DNA from: Antarctobacter heliothermus | GTDB taxonomy: Bacteria; Pseudomonadota; Alphaproteobacteria; Rhodobacterales; Rhodobacteraceae | Length of the DNA: 48,170 bases | Direction of reading: 5' to 3' | Assembly (NCBI RefSeq): GCF_900188425.1 | Contig: NZ_FZON01000041.1 | Coordinates: 1 to 48,170, forward strand | Shown: positions 1 through 8,556 of the stretch, piece after piece | Layout: each line of letters opens with the position of its first letter | Numbering within the stretch: position 1 is the stretch's first letter | Made by a program: the position numbers and the translations under genes | The notes under the pieces: generated by a model | What the model was told of the DNA's origin: nothing | Database searches by the model: none | Seen by the model: the letters and a program-made list of their open reading frames with translations, nothing else

Positions 1-355
1 GCCGGCGCCCGGATCATTCTCTCCGGCCGCCGGATGACGCTCGCGCTTGCAAGCAGCGCCGCGCCTTTCTGGTCTATGCTATGGCCGACAATCATCAGGA
101 TGCATTGGGCCGGCCCCTGATCCGAACCGCCTGTATGACCGCGCTTCCCGACCGTCGCCACCGATCCCGGTGGCGTTCAACGCCGTGTGCGGATGCATCA
201 CCGCGTTCGCCCGAAAGCGCCGCGAACACATCCACCCACACGTATGACGCGAACGTCGGCAGCGTGATCGCCCTTCCTGCCACACGCAAGGTCAAGAAAC
301 CCGACCGCGCCCCGAAATCACACCGCACACGGACCGCCGGTGAATATTGCGGGTT
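1..355. other. Left-edge sequence with no recognisable gene
   Basis: The short reading frames on both strands overlap each other and none shows a family motif, ribosome binding site or plausible codon use. On the minus strand the frame that starts in the IS5 remnant runs on through this stretch, but it stops looking like a transposase after position 356. The stretch is therefore probably unrelated DNA joined to the remnant by a rearrangement. Confidence 0.4.
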
Positions 356-483
356 CAGCGCTTCGTTGTAGGCCGGCCAGTTCTTGGTCTTGTAGCTCGG
401 CGGGATCGGTCTGCTCATGCAGGACAGCTACCACGCTGGATTCACGAGATGAATCCCTCAACCAGCCTTTGCGCAACAAAGCC
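356..483 (-). mobile_element. IS5-family insertion sequence, left-end remnant
   Basis: Reading the minus strand, an inverted-repeat-like end GGCTTTGTTGCGCAAAGG lies at 466-483, as in many IS5/IS427-type elements. It is followed by a start codon at 418 and 21 codons (356-418) that match the usual IS5 transposase opening, with residues MSRPIPPSYKT then NWPAYNEAL. The frame then leaves the family sequence abruptly, so only the first tenth of the transposase remains and the other end is missing from the window. The element is dead. Its outer end at 483 abuts the beheaded protease gene to the right. The identification rests on recognising the N-terminus and the end sequence. Confidence 0.75.
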
Positions 484-1631
484 TTTCTCCAGAAGAACCT
501 GTCAAGGTCATTCACATTTCCGGACAGATAATCCCGGGGGATAGCAAGCGACTAAAGGAAATGCTGTCTGATCCAACTCACGGTTATCGGTCTGTTATTG
601 TGATGGAAGGCCCAGGTGGATCTTTTGGCGAGGCGCTCAAAATTGGAAAGATAATTCACGAAAACATCTACTTTCGGCAAGACGACGGATTAATGGGTGT
701 TTTTGTTCTCAAAGGAAAAAAATGTCTTTCCGCCTGTGCCGTTGCAGGTGCTTGGGCGGGCAGACTGCTCTTTTTGGAACATGGAGGGCAACTGGGATTT
801 CACCTACCGTTCTTTCAGGGCGAAGACGCTGAAAAGCGCATCAAAGCCTCAGAAATGCTCGATTTTGCTTATGACATTGCAGAAGCCTACAACGAGTTGT
901 TGATTGAGGATCTGGCCCATCGGGAACTTTTTCGCCAAGCGTACAAGCACCGGACGTCAAGTTCGTTCTTTTACATTCGGACACCACTCTTGGCAGAACA
1001 GTACGGTTTCTCCGCGGTCACACGGGGCGTGCCCGCCAAGCCAGTGCATGCTCAAGGGATCGGTATCGACCTGGTAGCCAAGATTTGTCGACAGAAATTC
1101 ACGTTGGAGCCTAGCAAAAAAGGGTCCTCTGATTTCGAGTTCGGTCCCGCTGAATTCTATCCTGCCAATACCGATCTTCTTCTTGAGATATTGCGCCGCA
1201 ATCAAAGTGATTGGCTCTCGGTTACAGGGGACTCTCGGTTCACCGACTTGAGGTGCCTTGTCGGAATCGATTCATCCAGCTCACTTCATGCCGTGGTTGT
1301 TCGAGACACCAAGCTTTGTTTAAATGGGCAGGATGAGGCTGTTTGTGCCGCAAAAAAACCGGAACGCCCAAGTCTGGTAACGAACATGGAATTGTCGTCT
1401 GTGCTCGAATGTCCTTTTGGCGCTTACATAGGAAAACGCGAAAGGACAATCACGCGAAGTACCAACGCGCATACAACCGCCACACCCATTTCAAAAGTCC
1501 TCTACCGCCTGCGCGCCGGTGACAAGGTCACTGTAAACGGATGCGTTCCGACAGACGACAATCAGTCTGTATGGTACAAGATAACGGCACGAAATAGAAC
1601 AGCGTGGGTCAGCGCACGTTTCCTAAAGTAA
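484..1631 (+). pseudogene. ClpP/SppA-like periplasmic serine protease with C-terminal SH3 domain, 5'-truncated by IS5
   Basis: An ATG exists at 561, but the frame is open and family-like upstream of it, with residues VKVIHISGQIIPGDSKRLKE reading straight to the IS5 boundary near 483. No start codon lies between the in-frame stop at 450-452 and 561, so the true start and any signal peptide have been lost. The remainder has a glycine-rich oxyanion-type segment (GPGGSFGEAL), a nucleophile-region motif (CLSACAV) and a GFH segment typical of ClpP-fold secreted proteins. A bacterial SH3 domain fills the last 50 or so residues (LYRLRAGDKVTV to WVSARFLK). Base composition is clearly lower in GC than its neighbours, which suggests acquired DNA. 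It converges on phnA with a 3-base gap. A shortened cytoplasmic product from 561 cannot be excluded. Confidence 0.7.
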
Positions 1632-1634
1632 TGT

Positions 1635-2147
1635 TCAGCTTTTCTTGACGAACTTCGTCAGAATCACGATCCGCTGGCCTTCGACCCGGCCAGAGATGTG
1701 TTCCGCATTGTCCGGCTCAAGGCTGATCTTGCGCACGGCGGTGCCCTGCTTGGCGGTAAACCCCGCCCCCTTGACCGGCAGCGCCTTGATCAGGGTCACG
1801 GTATCGCCGTTCTGCAAGACCGTCCCGTTGCTATCGCGGTGTACGATCTCATCGCCCGAGGGCAAGCCCGCCTCCGCCCATTCCAGAACCTCTGGTTCCA
1901 GATAGGCGATGTCCAGCAAGTCATTGGCCCATGCCGCATCCAACCGTTTCAGCAGCCGGTAGGCCAGAACCTGCTCGGCAGGTTCCGTGCTCCAGATCGC
2001 CTCATTCAGACATTGCCAGTGCGGTCCGTCCTGCGGTCCCTGTTCAACGCCTGCGGAGCAGGTCGCACACAGGGCGACCTCGGCGTCTTTCGGGGAAACC
2101 GCGACGGGCGCGGCATCCTCTGCCTTGCACAATACGCATTGGGTCAT
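1635..2147 (-). CDS. phnA: PhnA-type zinc-ribbon protein
   Basis: A 170-residue cytoplasmic protein of the PhnA/YjdM family. The N-terminal zinc ribbon has Cys4, Cys7, Cys27 and Cys30. The C-terminal PhnA domain (about residues 100-170) has the usual DSNGTVLQNGDTVTLIK strand and ends ILTKFVKKS. The start at 2147 is chosen because a GGAG ribosome binding site lies about 9 bases upstream and the zinc ribbon begins at once. A longer frame upstream would overlap the lipoprotein gene and has no family sequence. The protein is longer than the roughly 110-residue E. coli homologue, as is common in alphaproteobacteria. Despite the name, the family is not shown to act in phosphonate breakdown and no phn genes are nearby. 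The role is unknown. Confidence 0.85.
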   Translation of the reverse strand: MTQCVLCKAEDAAPVAVSPKDAEVALCATCSAGVEQGPQDGPHWQCLNEAIWSTEPAEQVLAYRLLKRLDAAWANDLLDIAYLEPEVLEWAEAGLPSGDEIVHRDSNGTVLQNGDTVTLIKALPVKGAGFTAKQGTAVRKISLEPDNAEHISGRVEGQRIVILTKFVKKS

Positions 2148-2254
2148 GTCGTAGAACTCCTTCACCGGCCAAGACCCAAGACCCCATCGCGTCACATATG
2201 TCCATGCGTCGTATTGGGGGGCTTGTCCCGCCACCCGCGTCTCAAGAATGGGCC

Positions 2255-2695
2255 TCAGGCGCCGTAAAACGTGTTCAATGTTCCGCCACCGACCAGGTGA
2301 TCCAGCCACATCTGACGTGTGGATCTGTCGGCACGTTCCAGCGCACGCATTTCCTCTGGCGTCAGATCGCGTCGCACAAACCCATGTTTCTGCAAACAGC
2401 GGTCCATACCGTTGAGTTCCCCATTGTATCGCAGCGTGGGCGCGTTGGAGGCGACGACAATCGGCCCAACGATCAAACCGCCGACCAGCACGCCGCCAAC
2501 ATAGTGCCCGGTGAGATTGGATTGCCCCGCTTTTTGGGCCGGAGCCGTACAGGCATCATAGGCCGCCTGTGCCAGATCCATATTGGCCCCCGACTGGAAT
2601 GGCACCGACGGCCCCCGTACATCTGCCGCACAGCCCGCAATCAACGAAACACAAAAGACCGCGCCAATTGCGCGTTTTGACAAAACTCTCATCAT
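2255..2695 (-). CDS. Small lipoprotein of unknown function
   Basis: A 146-residue protein with a short basic N-terminus, a hydrophobic stretch and a lipobox ending SLIAGC, so it is probably lipid-anchored after cleavage before the Cys near residue 22. A glycine-rich hydrophobic segment (GGVLVGGLIVGPIVV) around residues 67-81 resembles a glycine-zipper patch. The remainder is hydrophilic. Two start codons lie in tandem at 2695 and 2692 and no strong ribosome binding site is visible, so the exact start is uncertain by one codon. It lies 107 bases upstream of phnA on the same strand. I recognise no named family. Confidence 0.65.
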   Translation of the reverse strand: MMRVLSKRAIGAVFCVSLIAGCAADVRGPSVPFQSGANMDLAQAAYDACTAPAQKAGQSNLTGHYVGGVLVGGLIVGPIVVASNAPTLRYNGELNGMDRCLQKHGFVRRDLTPEEMRALERADRSTRQMWLDHLVGGGTLNTFYGA

Positions 2696-2869
2696 ACCAA
2701 TGGCGAAACGCCACTCCCCAGAGATGCATAAGTCTCTGGAATCTCATCGGGTTACGGTATTTTCAAGAACGAACTGCGCAATTCAGAGCATTGAACTGAC
2801 CGGCGTAATTCACCCGCCACACCCGACGACGCGAACTGCCTGTTCCCGTGACATTCAGCTGTCCGGTCG

Positions 2870-2896
2870 GGGCGTCCCGGAGATCCCGGAACGCCC
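2870..2896 (-). terminator. Hairpin just downstream of ggt
   Basis: An imperfect inverted repeat (GGGCGT...ACGCCC with an inner CCGG pair) sits 8 bases beyond the stop of the gamma-glutamyltranspeptidase gene. It lacks a clear T-run, so it may be a transcript-end stabiliser rather than a textbook intrinsic terminator. Confidence 0.4.
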
Positions 2897-2903
2897 GATT
2901 GGA

Positions 2904-4688
2904 TCATTCGCCCAGCGCGATACCCTCACGCCGGGGATCGGCCCCGCCTTGCAACCCGTCGGACCCAACGGCAATGGCATGTAGGCCAGAGGTCAGATCG
3001 CGCACGCTGACCTCAAATCCCAACGCCTCCAACGGGGCCTGCAGGGCCACCATGTCGGTGCCTTCCTCCAGATCAAAGGTGCCAAACCGGTTCAGCCCAT
3101 GCGGCGTTGCCACCGCTTGCTGTACATCCATGCCCCAATCGACATGGGCAATGATCGCCTGTGCCACATAGCCGATGATGCGCGATCCGCCGGGCGAGCC
3201 GATCACCAGAACCGGCGCGCCGTCCTTGCGGACAATCGTCGGCGCCATTGACGACCGGGGGCGTTTGCCTGGTGCCACCGCGTTGGCGATGGGCACCCCG
3301 TCCGCATGAGACCGGAAGGAAAAATCCGTCAACTCGTTGTTCAGCAGAAAACCATTTGTCATCAGCCGAGAGCCAAAGCCGTTCTCGATGGTCGTCGTCA
3401 TCGACAGTGCGTTGCCGTACTGATCCACAATCGAAATATGCGAGGTCGACGGCAGTTCGATGCTTTCGTCGTCCGCCCAGAGCATCGCGTGATCCCAGGC
3501 AGGCATGCCCGGTGCCACCTCTGGCAAGGCATCGTCACCCGCCAGCAGCTTGGCGCGCTCTGCCAGATAGGCCGGATCAACCAGCCCCTTGGTCGGCATC
3601 GGGACAAAATCGCTGTCGGCCATGTAGCGGCCCCGGTCCGCAAAGGCGAGCCGCGAGGCATCGCCGATCTTGCGCCATGTATCGACGTCGCCGGGATCAC
3701 CGGGCGCAGAGGCATCCAGCAGCCCCAGGATCTGGCCCACGGTCAGCGCGCCGGATGACGGCGGCCCCATGCCACAGACCTCATGGCCCCGAAAGGGCGC
3801 GCAAACGGCAGGGCGTTCCTTGACCTCATAGGTCGCCAGATCGCGCAAGGTCATGACGCCGGGGTTGGCCGTGAACCCTTGCACCGTGTCGACGATGTCC
3901 TGCGCGATGGGGCCTTCGTAGATCGCCGCCGCGCCATCCGCCGCCATCGCCCGCATCACGGCGGCATAGGCGGGGTTGGTCAACATCGACCCTTCGGCAA
4001 TCGGTGCGCCGCCGGGGTAAAAGTAGTCCTTTGTCGGGCCGTGCTGGCCCAGCCGGTCAGCGTCCCCCGCCACCAGCCCGGCCAGACGCGGCGAGACGGC
4101 AAAGCCACCTTCGGCCAATCGCGTGGCGGGACCAAACAGCCCGGCCCAGTCCGACTTGCCCCATTTTTCATGCGCCGCCTGCATCAAAGCAGGCGTGCCC
4201 GGCACCCCGACAGAGCGCCCGCCGACAACCGCATCCCAAAACTTCAGCGGATTGCCCTCGGCGTCCTGAAACAGCCGGGGCGTTGCGGCCAGTGGCGCGG
4301 TTTCGCGCCCGTCCAGCGTGGTGATCTCACCCGTGGCCCCATCGTGCCAGACGAGGAACGCGCCGCCGCCCATGCCGGAACTCTGCGGCTCTACCAACCC
4401 CAGAACGGACTGCACGGCAATCATGGCGTCCGCCGCCGTGCCCCCTGCCCGCAGCACCTCGGCCCCCGCCTGAACCGCATGGGGGTTCGCGGCGGCAACC
4501 ATCCAGTTTTCGGCCATCACCGGCCTGCCCGCATCCTTGGCCGCCAGGGCCTCTGCGACAGGGGCAGACATCGCGGCAAACCCGCCGTCCGCCACGGCCT
4601 GTTCCGGATCAACTGCATCCGCCGCTTGTTGTGCCAGACTTGCAGATCCCAACAGACCCGCAACGGCAAAAGACATGATGAAACGCAT
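2904..4688 (-). CDS. ggt: Gamma-glutamyltranspeptidase
   Basis: A 594-residue secreted enzyme that cleaves and transfers the gamma-glutamyl group of glutathione in the periplasm. An N-terminal signal (MRFIMSFAVAGLLGSASLAQ) supports export. The large-subunit motif SSGMGGGAF and the active-site region are present. Thr415, in STSHISIVD, aligns with the autoprocessing nucleophile at the start of the small subunit. The donor-site motifs PRSSMAPTIV and SPGGSRI follow. Length and layout match the family, whose members are about 580 residues. The start at 4688 has a strong AGGGAGG site upstream and opens directly into the signal peptide. The longer open frame extends another 130 codons without family sequence. 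The gene stands alone. Confidence 0.95.
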   Translation of the reverse strand: MRFIMSFAVAGLLGSASLAQQAADAVDPEQAVADGGFAAMSAPVAEALAAKDAGRPVMAENWMVAAANPHAVQAGAEVLRAGGTAADAMIAVQSVLGLVEPQSSGMGGGAFLVWHDGATGEITTLDGRETAPLAATPRLFQDAEGNPLKFWDAVVGGRSVGVPGTPALMQAAHEKWGKSDWAGLFGPATRLAEGGFAVSPRLAGLVAGDADRLGQHGPTKDYFYPGGAPIAEGSMLTNPAYAAVMRAMAADGAAAIYEGPIAQDIVDTVQGFTANPGVMTLRDLATYEVKERPAVCAPFRGHEVCGMGPPSSGALTVGQILGLLDASAPGDPGDVDTWRKIGDASRLAFADRGRYMADSDFVPMPTKGLVDPAYLAERAKLLAGDDALPEVAPGMPAWDHAMLWADDESIELPSTSHISIVDQYGNALSMTTTIENGFGSRLMTNGFLLNNELTDFSFRSHADGVPIANAVAPGKRPRSSMAPTIVRKDGAPVLVIGSPGGSRIIGYVAQAIIAHVDWGMDVQQAVATPHGLNRFGTFDLEEGTDMVALQAPLEALGFEVSVRDLTSGLHAIAVGSDGLQGGADPRREGIALGE

Positions 4689-4883
4689 GGCGCGAAACCC
4701 TCCCTGAATACGCAAATACACCCGCAGCTTTGCATCTTTGCCGCGAATCTCAAGCGCGGGTTTCCGCCGATAGGTGTTCAGACACATTGAAGGCCGCAGA
4801 AAGTCGGGATTTGCAACGGACTTGGCGTTATACTGCAGTGCAGAAAACAATGCCCACACCTGTCTGACAATCCGAGTATTGCC

Positions 4884-5345
4884 GTGCCTCTCGACCTGAC
4901 ATTCTTTCCGCATTGGAACCTGGTGCATGTCGATTATTTCGGCTGTGCAACAGTCGGGAACATCGTGCGCAGCTATTCCGACATGATGTCCCACCCCGAG
5001 GCGGGTCGCCTGCGCTATGCCATAAATGACTTGCGCAGCCTGGAAAATCTGAACGTGTTCTACGAGGGCATGTCCCACATGGCCCGGACAATTTCAGCTG
5101 ATGCCGCCTTGCGACCGGCCCCTTGGGAAATCGCCATTGTCTCGACGCAACGGGGCATGACGCGTATCCTGACGGATTATTGCGCACAGGTGTCTCGCGC
5201 GGGAACCGCGCGATGTGGGCTGTTTTCGGACATTCCCGCAGCGGTCGACTGGCTAGGTGTCTCTCGTGACGTGATGGACCTGAGCGTAACCGACGGTCGG
5301 CTCATCATGGATGCACGCCCATCGGACAGGCGCCCTACAGCATAG
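4884..5345 (+). CDS. Small STAS/SpoIIAA-like protein of unknown function
   Basis: A 153-residue soluble protein starting at GTG 4884, with no strong ribosome binding site. The layout (an initial strand FPHWNLVHVDYFG, a helix with SYSDMM, then LRYAINDLRSLENL and a later IAIVSTQRG strand) resembles the small SpoIIAA-like/STAS fold proteins of alphaproteobacteria. No catalytic motif is visible. Its last 11 bases overlap, tail to tail, the end of the 2-hydroxyacid dehydrogenase gene on the other strand. The function is not known and the fold assignment is by pattern only. Confidence 0.6.
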   Translation: MPLDLTFFPHWNLVHVDYFGCATVGNIVRSYSDMMSHPEAGRLRYAINDLRSLENLNVFYEGMSHMARTISADAALRPAPWEIAIVSTQRGMTRILTDYCAQVSRAGTARCGLFSDIPAAVDWLGVSRDVMDLSVTDGRLIMDARPSDRRPTA

Positions 5346-6321
5346 CGGGAACAACCTGATCCGGCGGACGATGACCATCGTCAAAGGTCTTGATGTTGAT
5401 GATCACCTTTTCGCCCATCTCGACGCGGCCTTCTTGCGTCGCAGAGCCCATGTGAGGCAGCATGACCACGTTGGGCATGTCGCGCAATTCGGGATTGCCC
5501 GCCAGCCCGTGTTCGTAGACATCCAGCCCCGCGCCTGCCAACTGCCCGGCCTTGAGCATCCGCGTCAGCGCGTTTTCGTCGATCACCTCGCCGCGTGAGG
5601 TGTTCACGATCACGGCGCTGGGTTTCATCAGTTGCAGGCGGCGCGCGTTCAGCAGGTGATAGGTGCTGGGCGTCGACGGGCAGTTCACGCTGACCACGTC
5701 CATCCGCGCGACCATCTGGTCGAGGCTTTCCCAAAAGGTCGCCTCCAGCGCATCTTCGATCTCGGGGCGCAGGCGGTGGCGGTTGTGATAGTGGACCTGC
5801 ATCCCAAAAGCGGCGGCGCGGCGCGCCAAGGCCTGCCCGATGCGCCCCATGCCAAGGATACCCAGACGGCGCCCGCCCAGACGCCCGCCCAGCAGCGCGG
5901 TGGGTGCCCAGCCTTGCCAGCTGCCCTCCTGCATCACTTTCATGCCTTCCTGAATGCGGCGGGTGACGCCCAGCATCAGCGCAAGGACCATGTCGGCGGT
6001 GTCTTCGGTCACCACCCCCGGCGTGTTTGACACCAGAATCCCGCGTGACCGGGCCGTGGCCACGTCGATGTGATCGAATCCCGCGCCGAAGTTGGCGATC
6101 AGTTTCAGCTGTTCGCCCGCCTGACCGATCAGGCCCGCGTCGATCCGATCGGTCACGGTGGAGACCAGCACATCGGCCTCCTGCATGGCGTCCACAAGCT
6201 CTCCCCGGGTCATGGGGCGGTCATCTTCGCGCAGCTTGGCGTCGAACAACTCGGTCAGCCGCGTCTCGACGACTTCGGGCAAGCGTCGCGTCACGACAAC
6301 ACTCAGACGTTTTGATGGCAT
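5335..6321 (-). CDS. D-2-hydroxyacid dehydrogenase, NAD(P)-dependent
   Basis: A 328-residue cytoplasmic enzyme of the D-isomer-specific 2-hydroxyacid dehydrogenase family, probably reducing glyoxylate, hydroxypyruvate or a similar 2-oxoacid. The Rossmann motif GILGMGRIG lies at residues 154-162. Arg243 in NTSRGEVID and His290 in LPHMGSAT match the substrate-binding Arg and catalytic His. By alignment with phosphoglycerate dehydrogenase, the usual catalytic Glu falls at Gly272 (DVYEHGLAGNPEL), so that residue appears replaced, as I recall in some alphaproteobacterial homologues. Start 6321 has a GGGGAG/GAGG site just upstream; the earlier ATG at 6354 lacks one. The substrate cannot be told from the sequence. 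Confidence 0.85.
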   Translation of the reverse strand: MPSKRLSVVVTRRLPEVVETRLTELFDAKLREDDRPMTRGELVDAMQEADVLVSTVTDRIDAGLIGQAGEQLKLIANFGAGFDHIDVATARSRGILVSNTPGVVTEDTADMVLALMLGVTRRIQEGMKVMQEGSWQGWAPTALLGGRLGGRRLGILGMGRIGQALARRAAAFGMQVHYHNRHRLRPEIEDALEATFWESLDQMVARMDVVSVNCPSTPSTYHLLNARRLQLMKPSAVIVNTSRGEVIDENALTRMLKAGQLAGAGLDVYEHGLAGNPELRDMPNVVMLPHMGSATQEGRVEMGEKVIINIKTFDDGHRPPDQVVPAML

Positions 6322-6428
6322 GCAGCCTCTCCCCAAACTTCCCCATCGGGGCACTTGGGCGGTAGACTGCGTCAGGACAGGACGGGGCGCAAGAACCCCG
6401 CCAGAAAAACTGAGCAGGATCAGAGACC

Positions 6429-6926
6429 ATGTTCAAGAAAGCGATCGCCATGGCGGTGGCGCTTGGCCTGTTTGCGGCGCCTCCGGCCTCGGCGCAGGAC
6501 AAGGGACCGGAGACGAAACTGCCTTTGCCGCGGTTTGTCTCGTTGAAGGCATCCGAGGGCAACGTGCGGCGCGGGCCGTCACTGACGCATCGGATCGACT
6601 GGGTGTACAAGCGGCGGTCGATGCCGCTGGAGATCACCGCCGAGCATGGCCATTGGCGGCGGGTCCGTGACCGGGACGGGGCCGGGGGATGGGTGCATTA
6701 CTCGCTGCTTTCCGGCTCTAGGACGGTCATCATCGAGCAGGATATGTTGAGCCTTTATCAGCGCGAAGACCCGGACAGCCCCGTGGTGGCGCGGCTGGAG
6801 CTGGGGGTGATCGCGCGGCTGGGTGATTGCGGCCCGGACTGGTGCAAGCTGACGGCGGCGGGCTTCAAGGGATGGGCCGACAAGACCGCTCTTTGGGGTG
6901 TCAAACCGGACGAGATCCGCGAATGA
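6429..6926 (+). CDS. Secreted protein with two bacterial SH3-like domains
   Basis: A 165-residue protein with a cleavable signal (MFKKAIAMAVALGLFAAPPASAQ) followed by two SH3-type domains. The first spans about residues 38-95, opening with the NVRRGPSLTHRIDWVY strand that family members use to start the fold. The second spans about residues 100-155, ending GFKGWADKTALWGV. It belongs to the COG3807-like periplasmic SH3 group of alphaproteobacteria, which may bind cell-wall or protein ligands. No enzymatic motif is present. It is divergent from the dehydrogenase gene, with about 107 bases between them to hold both promoters. Confidence 0.75.
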   Translation: MFKKAIAMAVALGLFAAPPASAQDKGPETKLPLPRFVSLKASEGNVRRGPSLTHRIDWVYKRRSMPLEITAEHGHWRRVRDRDGAGGWVHYSLLSGSRTVIIEQDMLSLYQREDPDSPVVARLELGVIARLGDCGPDWCKLTAAGFKGWADKTALWGVKPDEIRE

Positions 6927-7062
6927 GATTGCGGCTGTCCACGCGTGGACAGCCTCTCGCCTTAATAAAATCAATGACTTGCAGAGACGTTTTTAGATTT
7001 CGTTAGGAATTGGGGACTCTGACAGGGGTCCGGACTCAACCCAGGTGGCCAGGTGGAGAGGC

Positions 7063-7079
7063 CCCGGGTCAGACCCGGG
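7063..7079. repeat. Perfect 7-bp inverted repeat downstream of the Hint gene
   Basis: CCCGGGT, a 3-base loop CAG, then ACCCGGG lies 31 bases beyond the stop of the Hint-domain gene. It could fold in its transcript, but no T-run follows on either strand. It may be a transcript-end structure or a dispersed palindromic repeat. Confidence 0.5.
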
Positions 7080-7110
7080 ACAGCGGGATGAGGGGATCAC
7101 CCGTGTTCGG

Positions 7111-8187
7111 TCACGCGGCCTCGTGCATCAGGATTGCCGCCTCTGACGCTGACAGGTTGCGGCGGGCGTAGGCGCCGTAGGACTGCGGATTGCCCGCCAC
7201 GCCCGGCAGGGTTTGCAGCAGGCGGGTGCGGTCGGCGCTGTCCATCGAGGAAAGCGCCGCGTTGGCGGGATGAAAGCTCTCGGTTTCGACGCCATCGGCA
7301 AACAGCACCTCATGGCGGGGCAGCAGGAGATGGACATAGGTCACCTCCTTGACGTCCATGTCCTGCACGACGCTGTGCCCGTCCACCAGATCCCGCGCGG
7401 CGACCAGCACCTCTGGCGTGTTGAACAGCTCTCGCGCCGCGGCGCCGCGCACCACCATGCGGTGCTCTGGCGAAACAAGGATGTCGCAATTCGGCTGACC
7501 CAGACCCAGCGCCCCGGCCCGCAGCCGGATCGGGCGCAGCGACGGCATGGCAAACAGCCGCGCCCCCGACATGCGCCTGCTGCCGATCCAGCAGACAGGT
7601 TGTGCGCCGCTGTCCTTGGTCTGCACCAGATCCCCCTCGCGCAGCAGCCCCACCGGCACCTGCCCCTCTGGCGTCAGGATGCGCGTGCGCGGCGTGAAAC
7701 AGATCACCGCACCGCCGGGGTCGACGGGCATTTCCAGCGGTTCGACCGTCCGGGCATGGTGAACAACCCAGAGATCGACCGCAGAGGGCGGCACCTCATC
7801 GAGGAACATCAGCAAAGGCGGCACATGGCGACCGACCGGGATCAGGGTCACTGTGTAGCCTTTGCGCCCATCAGTCACCACAAAGCAGGAATCGCCAAGC
7901 GGCGTGTCACCATCGATCGACGCAGCGGATGGCCGTCCGGGGTTTTCATGTTCCAGCGCCGCGCCCACCAGACGCCGCACCATGCGCGCCGCGCGCGGAC
8001 GGATGTTTGCGTCGCCACTCTCATCGCCCAGCTGCAACACCGACGCGGGACCATCCACCCGCACCGGCTCTCCGGTCCAGGACCACGCGGCCCCGACCTT
8101 GAGTGCCGGAAGAGGCGCATCCTGCGCCCCGTCGATTTCCGTCTGTGCCCACGAGATGACGAACGTGCCACGATAGCCCGTTGCCAT
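7111..8187 (-). CDS. Hint (hedgehog/intein)-domain protein
   Basis: A 358-residue protein. Residues 1-155 form an N-terminal region I do not recognise. Residues 160-310 match the Hint_2 domain of Rhodobacteraceae: a strand and Cys163 in VICFTPRTRILT, then VPVGLLREGDLVQT, the block-B-like VSPEHRMVV and the closing HEVLFADGVETESFHP. Such domains can cleave the chain before the conserved Cys, but these family members usually stand alone and their target is not known. No adhesin repeats or calcium-binding repeats are visible here. Start 8187 has a GAGG-type site. An AT-rich patch with GGTTAATAAAAAAAG lies upstream and may be its promoter. Confidence 0.8.
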   Translation of the reverse strand: MATGYRGTFVISWAQTEIDGAQDAPLPALKVGAAWSWTGEPVRVDGPASVLQLGDESGDANIRPRAARMVRRLVGAALEHENPGRPSAASIDGDTPLGDSCFVVTDGRKGYTVTLIPVGRHVPPLLMFLDEVPPSAVDLWVVHHARTVEPLEMPVDPGGAVICFTPRTRILTPEGQVPVGLLREGDLVQTKDSGAQPVCWIGSRRMSGARLFAMPSLRPIRLRAGALGLGQPNCDILVSPEHRMVVRGAAARELFNTPEVLVAARDLVDGHSVVQDMDVKEVTYVHLLLPRHEVLFADGVETESFHPANAALSSMDSADRTRLLQTLPGVAGNPQSYGAYARRNLSASEAAILMHEAA

Positions 8188-8496
8188 ATCTGTTTGCCTG
8201 CCTCAGTCTTTTTTTATTAACCATTAGGTTACAGCGCCCCAGACGTTTCTCAAAGCGGAACCGGGTATGGGGGTTGACCGCCTGCAGCGAAAACCCGTGC
8301 GTATGTGGCCGGAAAGCAACGACTTCTTACCCAAAAGGTTAGGTCAGAGGGTGGGTGATGCGCAACATGCGGGCACTGGGCGGACACTGGGCGCGCTCTT
8401 GGCAGGCTCTTGGCAGGTAACCGGCAGGCCCTTGCCCAAGACCGTCGAACGTCTGGCGCAGCGCCTTGGATGCCCGATGCGCGGTCCCGTCAGACG
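8188..8496. other. Intergenic stretch upstream of the Hint gene
   Basis: About 310 bases without a gene. It holds an AT-rich run next to the Hint start (8205-8235) and a short imperfect repeat zone at 8365-8420, where GACACTGGGCG-like and GCTCTTGGCAG units are each seen twice. I see no RNA gene. Confidence 0.5.
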
Positions 8497-8522
8497 CAAA
8501 ACGCCGCCCCGAAGGGCGGCGT
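8497..8522 (-). terminator. Intrinsic terminator of ugd
   Basis: A 9-bp GC-rich stem (ACGCCGCCC/GGGCGGCGT) with a CGAA loop on the plus strand is followed by TTTT on the minus strand. It sits 35 bases past the ugd stop codon, correctly placed and oriented. Confidence 0.8.
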
Positions 8523-8556
8523 CTGGATCGGGCTGGATGCTGTAGACCGGACCAGG

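Noticed and set aside
2148-2309. Longer N-terminus for phnA
   Set aside because: The extension overlaps the lipoprotein gene and lacks family sequence; the zinc ribbon and ribosome site fix the start at 2147.
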